NCBI GenBank assembly: GCA_036674765.1 | Contig: JARVKI010000133.1 | Coordinates: 1-64,000, forward strand | Reading direction: 5' to 3' | DNA length: 64,000 nt | Origin: Seiridium cupressi | Taxonomy: Eukaryota; Ascomycota; Sordariomycetes; Amphisphaeriales; Sporocadaceae | Made by a program: the position numbers and the translations under genes | Notes under the pieces: generated by a model | Database searches by the model: none | What the model was told of the DNA's origin: nothing | Seen by the model: only the letters and a program-made list of their open reading frames with translations | Part shown: positions 10,270-22,020 of the stretch, one piece after another | How the letters are laid out: each line of letters begins with the position of its first letter | Numbering within the stretch: the stretch's first letter is position 1

Positions 10270-12362
10270 ATGCCTCCGTATGCGCCTTATGGCTCTGCGG
10301 CTCGAACCCGGAGCCGCCCGGCCGAGAAGGAGCTTCCAAGTGGTGTCGTAAGCATACGGGATATCCTCGATGAGAAGATTCCTGTGGGCCGCTTTACCAG
10401 CGTCATTGGCCTAGTCAAGGACATGAGAGCCCCCATGCCCACCAACGGTACAGGTGAGTCGCACAAGAGAGCACATTCGTTCAGAGAAGCAGTCGCTGAC
10501 ACAACTTGGAAGACTGGAAATCTACTCTAACCCTATTCGATAAATTCACAGAATATGAAGATGGCGGTCTTGTCTTCAACATATTCAGGCCCGAAAAGGA
10601 CATGCCCCTTCCCAGCGTCGGCGACGTTGTTCTGGTCTACACAGCCAAGGTGTACAGATGGCAAGGCAGTGCCCTCGCCCTCATCAGCAATCGGTCAACA
10701 GAAATCACCGTCTTTACGGCTTCTGAGATCCCTAGACCACCATGCTCCGCAACGGACGCCGCAAAGTCGACTCGCTCCAGGGGGAGACCTCCTACCGAAA
10801 AGGAATGTGAATACGTCTCTTGGTTATACCATGCAACTGACAAGGACATGCTGCCATCGGTGGTGGATTTCCAAATGAACGTCGAGCGATCTCGAAACAT
10901 CAAGGAAAAGTTCAGCACCTTGAAAGGTGTCCAGGAGCACCAGTTCTGTGATCTGGTTGTTCAGGTCGTGAAAGACCCCTATGATCAGATGGACAAGGTA
11001 AATTTATGGGTAACCGACTATACCGAGAACGATGCCTTCTTCGGATTCGCCTGGGATGGGAGCGGCATTCCTGGAGGGCGGGATGGTGATCCTTATGGCT
11101 ATGTCTCCGTCAATTCCGATGCAGTATCTCGCAACTGGCCTGGTCCCTTTGGAAAGCGTTCCATGCAGATCACTTGCTATGAGCCGCATACTAGTTATAT
11201 ACGGGGAGAGATCAAGGCTGGAGACTGGATCAAGTTGCGGAATGTACAGGTCAAATTCGGCCACAATGGAAGTCATCTGGAAGGCTTTCTTCGAGAGGAC
11301 AGATCGAGTTTCGGTTCTAGGGTCGCCATCGAGGTGTTGGACACCTCTGGCTCGACGCACATTGATGACCGACTCAAGGAAGCTATTCGAAGGAAGCGCG
11401 ACTACGAGAAAACAGCCAAGCAGCAGAAACAGACATTCGCAGCTATCGAAGGCGTCAAGCGGAAAGCCGAGGATCCCCTTGATGATACAAAGATGAATGC
11501 CAAGCAACGCCGAAATGCGCGGCGTGCGGCCAAGGACAAGCAACTTGTCGAAGCAGAAAACAAGAGAGAAGAGGTGCTAGGCCTCAATGATCTCATCAAA
11601 TGCGAAAGTCTAGATGAGCCCGTGTATCCGCTGTCCACTATCCTGGAGCCAATCACTTACCTCACGACCATCGATGGAGAACAAATCTCACTGACACTAC
11701 CTTTCACGAATGCCAAATACCGCACTCATGTCCGAGTCGTCGATTACCGTCCGCGGAAGCTCGAAGATTTTGCCGTTTGGAGGAAAATCACAGAATACGA
11801 CATGCTTTCGGACTACGACGGTGGTTCTGACTCTGAGTCTGACAATGATGCTGGAACATTGGATGCCTTCGCCGGGCAGAAGACATGGGAATGGTGTTTC
11901 GCTCTCCAGCTCGAGGAAGCCGGACCCCGAGCAGGGAAGAAAGGGCCGCCAGAGCGACTATGGGCTTTGGTAAACAACAGCGAGGGGCAACTACTAATGG
12001 ACTTGGACGCCTGCGACCTTCGCGCAAACCCAGAAGAGGTTTCCAACTTGAGAGAACAACTCTTCAAGTTGTGGGGTAATCTCGAGGAGTACAAGGAGCA
12101 GGAGTCAAAGGCGCATATCCAGTCGCGCAGACGGCTTGCGGCAAATCAAGCGCCTCCTGATAGCTCAGATAACGAGGATGGAGCTCATCGCCAGAAGGAT
12201 ACCGCGGATCACGTTCCGGGAGAGGTGTCAAACAAGCCTTTCACCTGCTGTCTACGTCAATATGGCATTGAAACGCCCGAGCCCGACCCGAGGAAATGTG
12301 ATGCTGGCGAGGGGAAGCGGTACCAACGCACGTTCAGCCTTTTTGGGACGAAAATCAGTTGA
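10270..12362 (+). CDS. POT1: Protection of telomeres protein 1 (single-strand telomere binding)
   Basis: Shelterin component that binds the G-rich 3' overhang of telomeres through OB folds and controls telomere protection and telomerase access. Exons are 10270-10453 and 10513-12362, giving 677 aa. The 59-nt intron splits an Asp codon and restores the expected NGT-DWKSTLTLFD sequence. OB fold 1 (telomere-end-binding domain) spans roughly residues 25-165, with IRDILDEKIPVGRFTSVIG and later VYRWQGSALALISN. A second OB fold spans about 195-340 and includes LVVQVVKDPYDQMDKVNLWV. A basic stretch (KQRRNARRAAKDK) after it is a likely nuclear signal. The C-terminal part, from about 440, is the fungal region with acidic serine patches near DSESDND. 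The start ATG lies directly before the Arg/Pro-rich N-terminus, the only in-frame ATG that fits the family. Confidence 0.93.
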
Positions 12363-13022
12363 TGATATGGAATGGAGCGCCACATATTGAGGTCGGACCA
12401 CCACCAGTGCACGATGTATTGTTGCCGGGTTTCGGAGTTAGGGATGCTGGTTGCATTTTGTTGGAAAATTGTATTGATGATACCCCTGTTTCACACCTAG
12501 ATGCCCAGGTAATCCGAGATCTTCATGTTCTTCTTGCGACGCCCTGGATTATGGACACCCATGTTGGAGTGGTTACGTATGAAGATTGGAGTGCGCAATG
12601 ATCCGCCAGTGGTGCGTTTCAATTGAACTGAGACAGGCGTCCATTCCGCCGTACCACTGATCTTGTATCATTCAAACTCAAATCCAACGTCCCCTCGATC
12701 ATGTCCCTCTTCCGCGCATATGCTTTTCTTGCCGACTACATTTGTTATCTTTCCTTCTTCTAGGCAGCAATATTCATGCTGTTCCTCCTACACTGTAAAA
12801 ATGCATATGACCGCAAAATCAAGGCTGGGTGAGACGATTCAGCGCATTGACAGGTTCAACTCACGGGTTTCTTTCTGGTGGTTTATTGAAGTGCATTATT
12901 TGTATGTACGCGAACATGCGGCCTCTAATTGTACATTCTTCTTCTCCTCGACCATACATGCATAGTGTCCAACGACTGCGCATCGTCCTATCTCGTCTAT
13001 ATCCAGGTCCGCTTCCCGTGGA
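12363..13022. other. Convergent 3' flanks of POT1 and the DUF3431 gene
   Basis: The two neighbouring genes end towards each other, so this stretch holds their 3' untranslated regions and terminators. Only short unconvincing frames are present, and I see nothing else in it. Confidence 0.6.
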
Positions 13023-14210
13023 TCACCTAAACAGCAATGGGGTATCGTCAACATACAGGTCGCCCAGCCTCTTCTGCCCGGCAGCCTTCTCCTCGCGGCC
13101 TCTCTCCATCGCGCGCCTCAATCTCTTATCCAATTCGACGTCCAGTTCCCGGATCCGCACCCTCTCCTTGGCCGCACGCTGCGGGTCCCAAAGCTCGAGC
13201 CAGAAGCCTCTCATCTCGATCAGATTCTTCCTCTCCTTCCACAGCGTCCTGAATTCGGTCATGTCGTCCATGCCCTCGAAGCACACGCCGTACATGCGGC
13301 AGAAGGTCTTCCACTCGACCGGGCAGTCGGTCGGCTCGTGCTTGAACAGCCAGCTCCACATGTGCTCCCAGGTCCGGCCGACGATGTAGTCGCTCCAGTC
13401 CGTCTCCATGAGCCAGGCCATGGCGTGCGCATACATGTCCCTGTCCCTCCTGTGCACCGCCTCGCGTGTGACGGCGAATTGGGAACAACACGGGCCCGCC
13501 AGGATCTCGGGCACCTCGATATCGTCGCCGAAGTTGGCGCGGAATGCGGCCGCCATCCACGGCTCCTCCTGCTTCACCGACTCCTCGGGTGTCTTGGTGG
13601 TGTTGACCCAGTCCGGACACGCCTGGTACCAGCTGACTCTCAGGTTGGCATAGCCCCTCTCCACCACGGCGTCGAGGTCTAGATTCGACAGTGTGAACAT
13701 CATTGACGACCACAGCTCGGGGTCCGTGTGCCATGGGCTCTCGTGCGCGTGGATCAAAATCGAGATGTCGGGCAGCGAATCGTAAAACTCGTAGAGGTAC
13801 GTATGATACATGAGAGCTTCGCGACCTTTTGCTATCGGTGGGTGGTATGGTGCCGTGGGGTCGTCGGAGACGTATCGAATTATGTTCAGATTAGGGATGC
13901 GCAGGTGCGAGGCCCAGGATATGTCGTCTGAGGTGGTGGTCGCGATGACGAGGTTCACCGAGAGGTTGCTTTGTACATCATAGGGGTATGATGCCAGGTC
14001 GATCGACTGTGGCTCGTTTTGGTAATCTTCGTGGGCCGGGTTCGAGGGCGGTGATGAGCTGTTGACAGGCTGGAAGAGTCCGTCACGAAGTGCTGGGACG
14101 AGGTGGTAGAGCCACATGAGAATGGACGGCAGCAAGAGGAGGGCAATCAGAAAGCTCTTCTTGCTGAAGGGCAGGGCGAATAGCCCACGACGGGGGAGCA
14201 CCGCGATCAT
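13023..14210 (-). CDS. DUF3431 domain protein, type II membrane protein
   Basis: Intronless 395-aa protein. The ATG at 14210 is chosen because the frame upstream has no other ATG, and this start puts a basic stretch before a single hydrophobic segment at about residues 15-33 (SFLIALLLLPSILMWLYHL). That is a classic signal anchor, placing the rest in the secretory lumen or outside. The body carries the DUF3431 domain, with a central LIHAHESPWH motif and a Cys-containing ILAGPCCSQF segment. The C-terminal ~60 residues are highly charged and probably helical. The family is widespread in filamentous fungi and sometimes described as glycosyltransferase-like, but its biochemical role is not established. 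An alternative call is simply a conserved hypothetical secretory-pathway protein. Confidence 0.88.
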   Translation of the reverse strand: MIAVLPRRGLFALPFSKKSFLIALLLLPSILMWLYHLVPALRDGLFQPVNSSSPPSNPAHEDYQNEPQSIDLASYPYDVQSNLSVNLVIATTTSDDISWASHLRIPNLNIIRYVSDDPTAPYHPPIAKGREALMYHTYLYEFYDSLPDISILIHAHESPWHTDPELWSSMMFTLSNLDLDAVVERGYANLRVSWYQACPDWVNTTKTPEESVKQEEPWMAAAFRANFGDDIEVPEILAGPCCSQFAVTREAVHRRDRDMYAHAMAWLMETDWSDYIVGRTWEHMWSWLFKHEPTDCPVEWKTFCRMYGVCFEGMDDMTEFRTLWKERKNLIEMRGFWLELWDPQRAAKERVRIRELDVELDKRLRRAMERGREEKAAGQKRLGDLYVDDTPLLFR

Positions 14211-15360
14211 TGCTATATCATAGTCGATGGTCACGGGGCCAGTATCATATAAACAGCTTCTGCCATGAATGGTATCGTCCCTTGGGTCTTTCCAACCACC
14301 AATTGAGCAGAGGACGTCCAAAATCCTCCGTGTTTGAAGCTGCCTATCCGAAGGAAGAAAAGTGGGCAAAGGGGAGTGTGGGAGAGAGAGCCAAGAGAGA
14401 GCCAAGAGAGCGTACGAACGAACAACCAAATCAATTCATCTGCCACCAAATATCCTCCACATGGTTGTGACGATCGGACCCAGATAACGAGAGAGGAGAA
14501 AAGGGCATTTCAAGCTTAAACCCCCCCCCCGGCGCGGCTATTGCTAGTCGTCGTTGGAACTCCATTTTGTCCCACCAGTGGTTGTTACATAGTACGCGTC
14601 GACGCATGACGTTCCCCCCTGAGGGTCGGTGGGTCTGCTCGAGCGCTGGAAGAACCTGGAGACCAGTTCTGCAGTTTCTCAGGGACTGCGGCAACCAAAG
14701 AGGCTAGAGCCGACGAGACCCCTGAATATGCAAGGATCAGAGCCGCTGTCGCCGACTAGCTTTTTGCCTCATTCAGCTTGGCCCACCGTGTAATGTGCGC
14801 GCTAGGTATCGGTTTTGACAGGGCACCTCTGACGCGATTGGTCGCGTGCTTGAAAATCGCCGAGTTGTCCCAGGCAAACATCCCTCATACCAGTCGCGAG
14901 GTAGGTATTCAGAGCTTGTCGCAGCCTTATCTAAGCGCATCTATCAAGGTTAAGCTTAAGACGTTGGCATCCATAAAACGAACACGCCGGCCTGTAGAGT
15001 AGCTACCTGATTCATGGAAGCCATGGTGGATGTTAGTGGCTGGGCAAATATCCCACCTGGCAAGTATAACATGTTCTCGCGCGTGACACTAGATACAACG
15101 TGTTGCAACCCAGATCCATTCGATTTACTGGTTGCCCCAGCCCTTAATACAGGAATGCCCGCCACTAGAGATGAACGCCACTGCACTATCCGCCAGCTTG
15201 CGGCCAGCCTTCATTCTCAAGCCGCCACTGCAGTGAGCTGATACTTGGAAACCCAGGCTTCCCCATCCAAGCACGGAAGCCGACTCGAATCCTATACTCC
15301 ATTCGTAACAATAACAGCATCTATAGCCTCTCGGAATATGATTTAAGCAAAGGACAACAC
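14211..15360. other. Upstream region of the DUF3431 gene and 3' flank of SCC3
   Basis: The region contains the promoter of the DUF3431 gene and the 3' end of SCC3, both on the minus strand. A run of ten C lies at 14521-14530 and an AG-rich repeat-like tract at about 14380-14410 (GAGAGAGCCAAGAGAGAGCCAAGAGAG). No gene is recognised. Confidence 0.55.
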
Positions 15361-18300
15361 TCAATCGCCAATGACACTATCCTCATCCATCGGCTCTGGA
15401 GGCCTTTCATCATCTTCGTCATCTTCGATCGGGTCCTCGAGCAATTCTCTGTTCCGTAAATCTTGCTCTGTGCCTTCTTCGGGCTCGTCTTCGGCGAACG
15501 GGTCTTCCTCATCGTCATCCTCAATCACTAGCTCTGCGCTCTTCATCGACTTCTGCGCGCCCTCCTTCTTCTTGGGCGCCGCCTTCTTCTTACTCTCCCC
15601 CCGGAGCTCTCTGAGGTGGTCCTCGTCAAGAAACGTGGCCACTTCCTTGAAATTGGGTCCCAGCTTAGTTTTGTTGCGAATAATACGCTTCCGCAGTTTA
15701 CCAGCGTGAGGGCCTGTAGCGTCGATGACCTTGGCTAGAATGCCGAGGACAAGCTTGCCCGTCAGGTCGCACAGGATCTTCTCAGCTTTGAGTTCTGCTG
15801 CTTGTCTCTCCTGCTCGGTAAGCTCTTCGTCCTCGTCATCCTCTGGAGGAGCTTCGTCGTCAATCGGATCCTCATCATCTGCTACCGGGTTGAGGTTTTT
15901 GTGAGCTCGCTGAGCGTATGCACGCTCTGCAGCGTCGAATATGGGGATGATCTCGGCAGGGATCAAGCCGGAGGGTAGCTCTTCTAGCAAGCCCTTCAGT
16001 TTGCCGTATTTGGCTGCTTGTGGGCCTTGGACGTAGGGCCGCAGGAAGACAAAGAGGCCACCGATGTCACAGGCAGTTCCAGTGGCCGAGAGACGAAGAT
16101 CATCGTTAAATCCACGGGAGGAGAACGTGTGGATGAGATTGGTTACAAACTCCTTGCGCGACCGAATGAGCTCGTCTGCCTCGGCATTTGAGATATCTGC
16201 ATCATTCTGCATGGAAGCCTTTAACCTGGCGACTTTCCACATGAAGTAGACCAAGCATGATTTGATGGCAAAGGCCACAACCTCATCCTCCGGGTCGTCT
16301 AGAACATCATCGGGTTCTGTTAGCAAGCCTCGATGTACGATGCCGATCAAGAGTTTGATGATGGGGTCGTTGAAGTCCTTGGCGGTACCTGAAGCTTCGA
16401 GAATATCGACGCAATCTGAAATAGCAGCCAACTTGCTGATTTTCTTCAAAACATTGGCAAGCTCAGCAAGAGCGGCCCGGTCCAGGTTGCCCCGGACCGT
16501 GAGTTCACAAGTCTTCTCGAAATTTCTCAGCGCGTTGAGACTGTTGTCCCAAAGAGTTGACAGTTTGCTATCCGCGAGCTCTTCTAGCTCATCGTAGCGT
16601 CTTGCATGCAGCAACGCCGCAGCAGCTTCATTGAGGACAGCCTGGTCCACGTGACGACTGAACTGAACAGTGACCGCATCTAGCAGCTTGTCGTAAGGTG
16701 CTGAATTTTGCCGTAATTGTTGAAATACATCCAGGTCAAGGTAGTGCTCCAGGCGAAGTACGACGCTAGCAACGTGAGGGTCCGAGCCGTACTTGTTCAG
16801 AAGCTTCGGTATGATCTCTGCCAGCTGCACGCCAATGTCCTCTTGTCCATCGATCTCGAGACGACCATGTCGCCTCCTCGATCGGTCATGCTCACTTCCC
16901 AAGGCGAGGCTCTCTTTGACAGCAGTGGAGAGCACCTCAATCAGGATTGCTTCTTCCTCCGGGGTAGGTGCAACCGCCTTACGAGTTGCTGCTTCCACCG
17001 AATTGGTTTTTGATTTAGACCTGGGTTTCGAGCTTGTAGTATGGTCGAAAAGAAGATATCCTGCGAGACTTGGCCAGTTGCTAATCTCTGTCATCTTCTC
17101 AAAAAGAGCCTGAGTCGCCAAAGCAATCCGGCTCTCTGGTACGTTGGCATTCACCACGTCGGCGGCGACGTCCAAACCATGGCGTATCTCGTCCTGCTCC
17201 TGATCCAGTTGTGCATTGTAAACTGCCAGATTCTCGGCCAGGGCTTTAATATTAACCCAGCCCTTGTGCAGCGAGTCATAGTCAGCTTCCTCCTCGCCGC
17301 CGAATACCTCATCGATAGCATCATTGCCACCTATTTCATCGATTTTGTTGATGATCACCTCCTGTATCAATTCCACAAAGAAGGGAACGACAGCTCTGCG
17401 GATCCTAGGTTCAGCCTCGAAGAGGAGCTTGCAGACACTATCAATCTCTTCAGGTTCAAGCATGCCGGATGCGCGCAAAATGTCAACGACGCCTACAGCA
17501 GCAACGCGGACCGAGAGGTCATGGTCTTTGGTTGCCATTTCCACCAAGCGAGGTCTGAATCTGTCGATGAAATGAGCTAGCTTCTCGGCGTCGCGCTTCA
17601 AGACGCGACCCAACTGTCTCAGGACCTCTAGGCGTGTGGCCGGCGAGACATCGGAGAGAAGCCAGCCGAGATATCTCAAGTATTCAGGTGACATGTAGAC
17701 AGTAGGTAAAGTGCAAATCCAGTTACCGAGAGCCTCGATACATTCAGCGCGAATCTTTGCGTCGATGTCGCGGTAACGGTGGACAAAGATGATGTCAAAG
17801 AACTCCTTGACCTTCTCATCAATCAATTGGCGGTTTTGATTGGCCGTATCAAGAGCCCTTTGAGTATTTGCAACCAACCCCTTATTCTTGCCTCTTCTGT
17901 TCGATTCAGCCTGTAGGGCTTGGTTCGACTTTGTGATTCTATCGTCCAACTGCCTAGTGACAGCAATCATCGAAGTCAGAAGAGCAAGTCCAATAGTGGT
18001 AGCAGTGTGCCTAAAAGGTCGAAGAGACGAGGAAGACATAATGCCCACCCAACGTTGGATATTCTCTAGGAGCTCACTGTCCTGATACAGGGTGTCTGTT
18101 TGATGCAGCAGGCTAATCAGAGACTCGAAGAAGCCAATCAGCTGTTGACGGAAATCTTTGCTGCTCTTCGCTCTGGAAATAAGGGGATACTCCGAGATGC
18201 TCGTCTGTGGGTTGAGTTAGTCGGATGGTGTCTTTGTTCATCGAAGTGGCGCATCATATACCTGTTCGAATGCTTCTTCCAGCTCCGATAACTTGTTTGC

Positions 18301-18969
18301 AGAGTTCTCGGGATCACGAATATCATCCTCCGTCAAAGACTGGTCGCACCCAGTTGCAAGCAGTACACAGTTGACCAGATCTGTGAGAGCTGCAGCGTCG
18401 TTCTCCTGGTACCGCTGAAACCAATGCGCGGCGACATCGTCCGAGGAATCGCCGGACCCGAAGATATCAGCTACTGCGGCATTAGCATGCGTGTTGACAG
18501 CGCGCAATCGTTCCCAGGCTGGGATCTTACCGTAGAGGCCATCGCCGTCTCTGCGCGCAATGGCAACGCGCACTGTCTTCTTGGGCCGGTTCGGCAATCG
18601 AATGGCAGGCGCCTGCGATGCGGCAGCTTCAACCGGTGCACTGCCATTGATTTTTGGTTTTTTCGCAGCCGGTTTCTTTGTTCTGGCTTTTGACTTCCTC
18701 TGTTTCGGAGCTGGGTCTTCGTCGCTGTCTTCAGCGGGCTCCTCGTCGCTGGCTTCTTCTAAAGAATCCTGGGGATCCTGGTTCTCGGCATCCTCGTCGT
18801 TGTCGCGTACTCTCTTGCGCTTGGACGATGTGTCGTTTTGGATATCCTCGGTGAACTTCCGGGGGGCTCGCACGACGCGTCCGGAGCGGCGGCGCGCATC
18901 GGCGGCAGAGGGCGATGGAGTCGCGTTATTATCTTCACTCTCCATGAGGGGCGCTCTTGCTGTTGACAT
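15361..18969 (-). CDS. SCC3: Cohesin subunit Scc3/STAG (SA)
   Basis: HEAT-repeat subunit of cohesin that binds the kleisin and DNA and is needed for sister-chromatid cohesion. Exons are 18969-18262 and 18204-15361, giving 1183 aa, typical for the family. The 57-nt intron lies between EEAFEQ and TSISEY in phase 0. The N-terminal ~120 residues are disordered and charged, with a GRVVRAPRKF motif and lysine-rich patches that look like nuclear signals. The STAG domain spans the exon junction (about 190-320). The stromalin conservative domain, the best conserved part, is near residue 376 onward (FVHRYRDIDAKIRAECIEAL). HEAT-like helices continue to about 1030. Acidic tracts (DDEDEE, EDDDEEDPFAEDEPEEG) fill the C-terminus. 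The start is 29 bp from an unrelated plus-strand ATG, and no other gene overlaps. Confidence 0.94.
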
Positions 18970-19797
18970 CTACATTAATGTTCAGTAGTATGCGACCATG
19001 TCTCTGGCGGCGACGGGCCGGGAGCAGCAGTGCAGTGCGGTGATTGAGCGCGTTCGGGTTGGTGGTGTGGTCGATAATCTGGTGGGGATGGGGGACGACC
19101 GCGTGTTTGGAAATTCAACCTGGAAATTGGTGGATGCGACCAATGGCGCCTCCCTCCCCCTGCCCGCAGCTTCCTGGCACGCTAAGCACCCGTCTTGTTT
19201 TGGGCCTCAAACCTTAGGCGTCAATCGACCAGTCTTTAAGGTATTCAAGGCAGGCGTGCGCAGTGTCCCAATCTCGCTTCCACGTCCATGCTCACTTCGA
19301 ACAGCAGAAACTCGCTGGTATAGTCAATCCTATAAGTCATTCCTGCTTCACGAGCCTATCCCATGTGCCAAATCAATACGTACCAAGCCCATTAATCTCT
19401 TGCATGGGGTCGAGGTCCTTGCTATCGCTCAACCGGCCAGTGCTAATCAGATTTGGGACAACTGCGCCAATTCTAGGTTCTCATGTCTGCTCGTTTGTGC
19501 CGCTGCAGACACAGTGCAACCGTCAAATGCGATTACAAGCCCATGTAGATTCATTCTACCCGAACCAACAACCTTCACTCTGGGTGAACGGTTGGACCCC
19601 AAGCTCGCCAACATCTATCCCATCTTACAATTCCCATGATAAGAACCGTCTTGAAGATTCTGCTCTTATTTGTACTTGGCGTTGCCATGTTCTTATTTTA
19701 ACCTTTCTTACATTTTTGAGTCATTCGCTAGGCTTGCCATCTATTCATACTGTGACATGATATCTGAGGACACTTCGGCTCAGTCGCAATCTGCAAG
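18970..19797. promoter_or_regulatory. Divergent intergenic region, SCC3 / ureD
   Basis: 828 bp between the divergent starts of SCC3 and ureD, which must contain both promoters. A plus-strand frame of 213 codons starts at 18998 with an ATG, but it overlaps a second open frame (19263-19760) and resembles nothing known, so it is not annotated as a gene. Confidence 0.5.
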
Positions 19798-20784
19798 ATG
19801 GATTCTCCTTTCCCAAAGTCATCGTCTGCAGCTGGAGAAGGACGCATCGTCGTCAAGCTTCTTCCCAGCCAGGTCCCTGCTCTAGAGAGCATTACATATC
19901 AGTATCCTCTGAAACTAATATCGCCTTCGTTCAAGGCAGAGCAAAAGAGTGTTTTGGTGTTTCTCTTATCTTACGGTGGTGGACTGGTTGGCGGTGACCA
20001 GGTGAATATCGCAGTTGACCTGCAACCACAAACGAAGTTGTCTCTTGTTACTCAGGGCCACACCAAGATCTTCAAGCCAACATCTCCCGGCATTGTTACA
20101 AGGCAGACAATGCATATAGATATTCATGACGGCGCTGGTCTCTGCCTCCTACCAGATCCGGTGCAGCCATTTGAAGGCAGCAACTATGAGCAAACTCAGA
20201 TATTCACCCTCAAAGGAGCAGCATCTCTGTGTATGCTAGATTGGGTTACCCACGGTCGCTCAGCGCGCGGAGAGAACTGGGATCTGAGTCGATGGAGTGG
20301 ACGTAATGAGATATGGACGTCGAGTCCCGCCACATCCCCAAAAGACCGCCTGCTCGTAAGAGACACTGTCATTCTCAATGGAAACACACAGGCGACTGGC
20401 TCGAAGCCATTGCGTGACACCATGCATCGCCATGCCATCTTCGGCACTTTGCTCCTGCGCGGCCCTTTGACAAAGTCGCTAGGTGACTTCTTCCTGTCAG
20501 AATTCGTTGCGCTTCCCAGACTTGGGGCAAGAGACTTCCGTACCGCGAAGGAGAAAGAGGAAGAAGCCGCACGCTCCCCACTTGAGAAGTGGCGTGCTAC
20601 ACGGCTCCTACGGGAGTCTGTGGATAAGGTATTATGGTCGGCTGCCAATGTCAGAGGATGTGTTGTTGTCAAATTTGGAGCGTCGACTGTTGAAGCTGGC
20701 AGAGACTGGATTGGCTCCATGCTCATGCAGGAGGGCAGCGTCGCGAACCATTTCGGCAATGATGCCTTGATGTGCATACGTTGA
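19798..20784 (+). CDS. ureD: Urease accessory protein UreD
   Basis: Scaffold protein that binds apo-urease and, with UreF and UreG, helps deliver nickel to the active site. Urease itself is not in the window, as is usual in fungi where these genes are dispersed. The single exon encodes 328 aa. Family hallmarks are the N-terminal YPLKLISP segment, LLSYGGGLVGGDQVNI (near residue 65), LVTQGHTKIFKP (near 85), LLPDPVQPFEGSNYEQ (near 120) and WVTHGRSARGE (near 155). The ATG at 19798 fits the family N-terminus with no intron needed. It is divergent from SCC3. Confidence 0.94.
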   Translation: MDSPFPKSSSAAGEGRIVVKLLPSQVPALESITYQYPLKLISPSFKAEQKSVLVFLLSYGGGLVGGDQVNIAVDLQPQTKLSLVTQGHTKIFKPTSPGIVTRQTMHIDIHDGAGLCLLPDPVQPFEGSNYEQTQIFTLKGAASLCMLDWVTHGRSARGENWDLSRWSGRNEIWTSSPATSPKDRLLVRDTVILNGNTQATGSKPLRDTMHRHAIFGTLLLRGPLTKSLGDFFLSEFVALPRLGARDFRTAKEKEEEAARSPLEKWRATRLLRESVDKVLWSAANVRGCVVVKFGASTVEAGRDWIGSMLMQEGSVANHFGNDALMCIR

Positions 20785-22020
20785 CCAACAGAGATTTATT
20801 GATATGGTCGATAGAAGCACACACCGAAAACACCTCAAAAGGATCTCAACGGTCAGATTATGGGCATTAAAGTAGTCAGGTATCGTGCCAAATATAGACG
20901 TCTTAATCGTTCACTCCAACATTTAGAAGCATAGTTGTCAATGTCAGCCCGACTCCTGATATCGATGGTTATTACTATCTGGCTGTACCATACGAAAGTA
21001 ACCTACCGATTGCGTGGGCTTGTCACAGTCGGAGTGAATCATGTGGTTCGTTATCAATTGGAATAGGAAATCATATATGCGCATCATAGTGTTTTGTCAT
21101 CCTCTAACCGAATGGACTTTTATAGCGTGTTTATTCAAATAGCTTCACTGCTAGGCTGTGTAGTTTTCGTTGGTGCTTCAATCATATGATTCTAAAAAAA
21201 CGGTGCCACTGAACGCAGTATCGGGAGATTCACCAACATCGTTGATAAAGCTAAGGAGCCTGTTTTCCAACTCTTAGTCCAATGGTCAGTTCGACACCAT
21301 AGTTCATCCCCATTATAAACCGGAACAGCGCCTCCATACAGGACGATTTTATCATACTTGTCTCAACAACAATATTCGAGAAGTATTGTTTGAAAGCAGT
21401 GGGGTTTCTGGACGACAGGCCTACGCGGCATGTTGGTTTATGATGGAGGCATCTACTAATAATGTTGTTAGTTATGAAGTCAGACAGACTCAGAATGAAC
21501 CGCTCTTGGTTTCTTTTTAGTTGATCTAATTCTACCTGTGCATGTGCTCATATATAGCTTAACGGGATAAAAATTATTAGGAAACGCCTCGAATATTAAG
21601 ATTTCCGCAAATCTTATCATATAAGGAATGACCTGGTTTGTTAATCGTTCTCTAAGCGGTGGACGTATAACTTGCAAGCGTGATTGAGTTGAAGCAGTGC
21701 GGGCAACATACAAACTAAAAATAATGAGAAAATAAGAATAATTCCTATTGCGACTCGAAATTTTTACGGTTTAATAACACTTAAAATTAGATATATATGT
21801 CAAATCAGATCGTCTTATAAACAAGCCCGGTTGCTGGTGGGACTGACAAGCGGTATTACGCCGCACAGCTCGTCCCCCACCATAAAGTTTCTTGAGCAGG
21901 ACAAACCCACATCCACCGACTCACACCCTACCAAGATCAGCTCGGCCCGTCGATGGGAGTCAGAAGTTTCGTACAGTCAAAATTTCAACCACAGCTTCGC
22001 AGCACCAATGTTCATCCACA
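20785..22020. other. Intergenic, lower-GC stretch
   Basis: 1.2 kb between ureD and RPC53. GC content drops between about 20800 and 21830, but CpA and TpG are present throughout, so this is not a RIP island like the one at the window start. Only short frames occur. The last part upstream of 22021 is the RPC53 promoter. Confidence 0.55.

Noticed and set aside
13126..13734. 202-codon minus-strand frame inside the DUF3431 gene
   Set aside because: Alternate-frame shadow of the real coding frame; GC-rich third positions keep it open.
7082..18969. Functional cluster of nuclear genes (importin, POT1, SCC3)
   Set aside because: Different strands, separate promoters and unrelated pathways; proximity looks incidental.
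20785..21830. Second RIP island
   Set aside because: Lower GC, but CpA and TpG are common, so the RIP signature is lacking.
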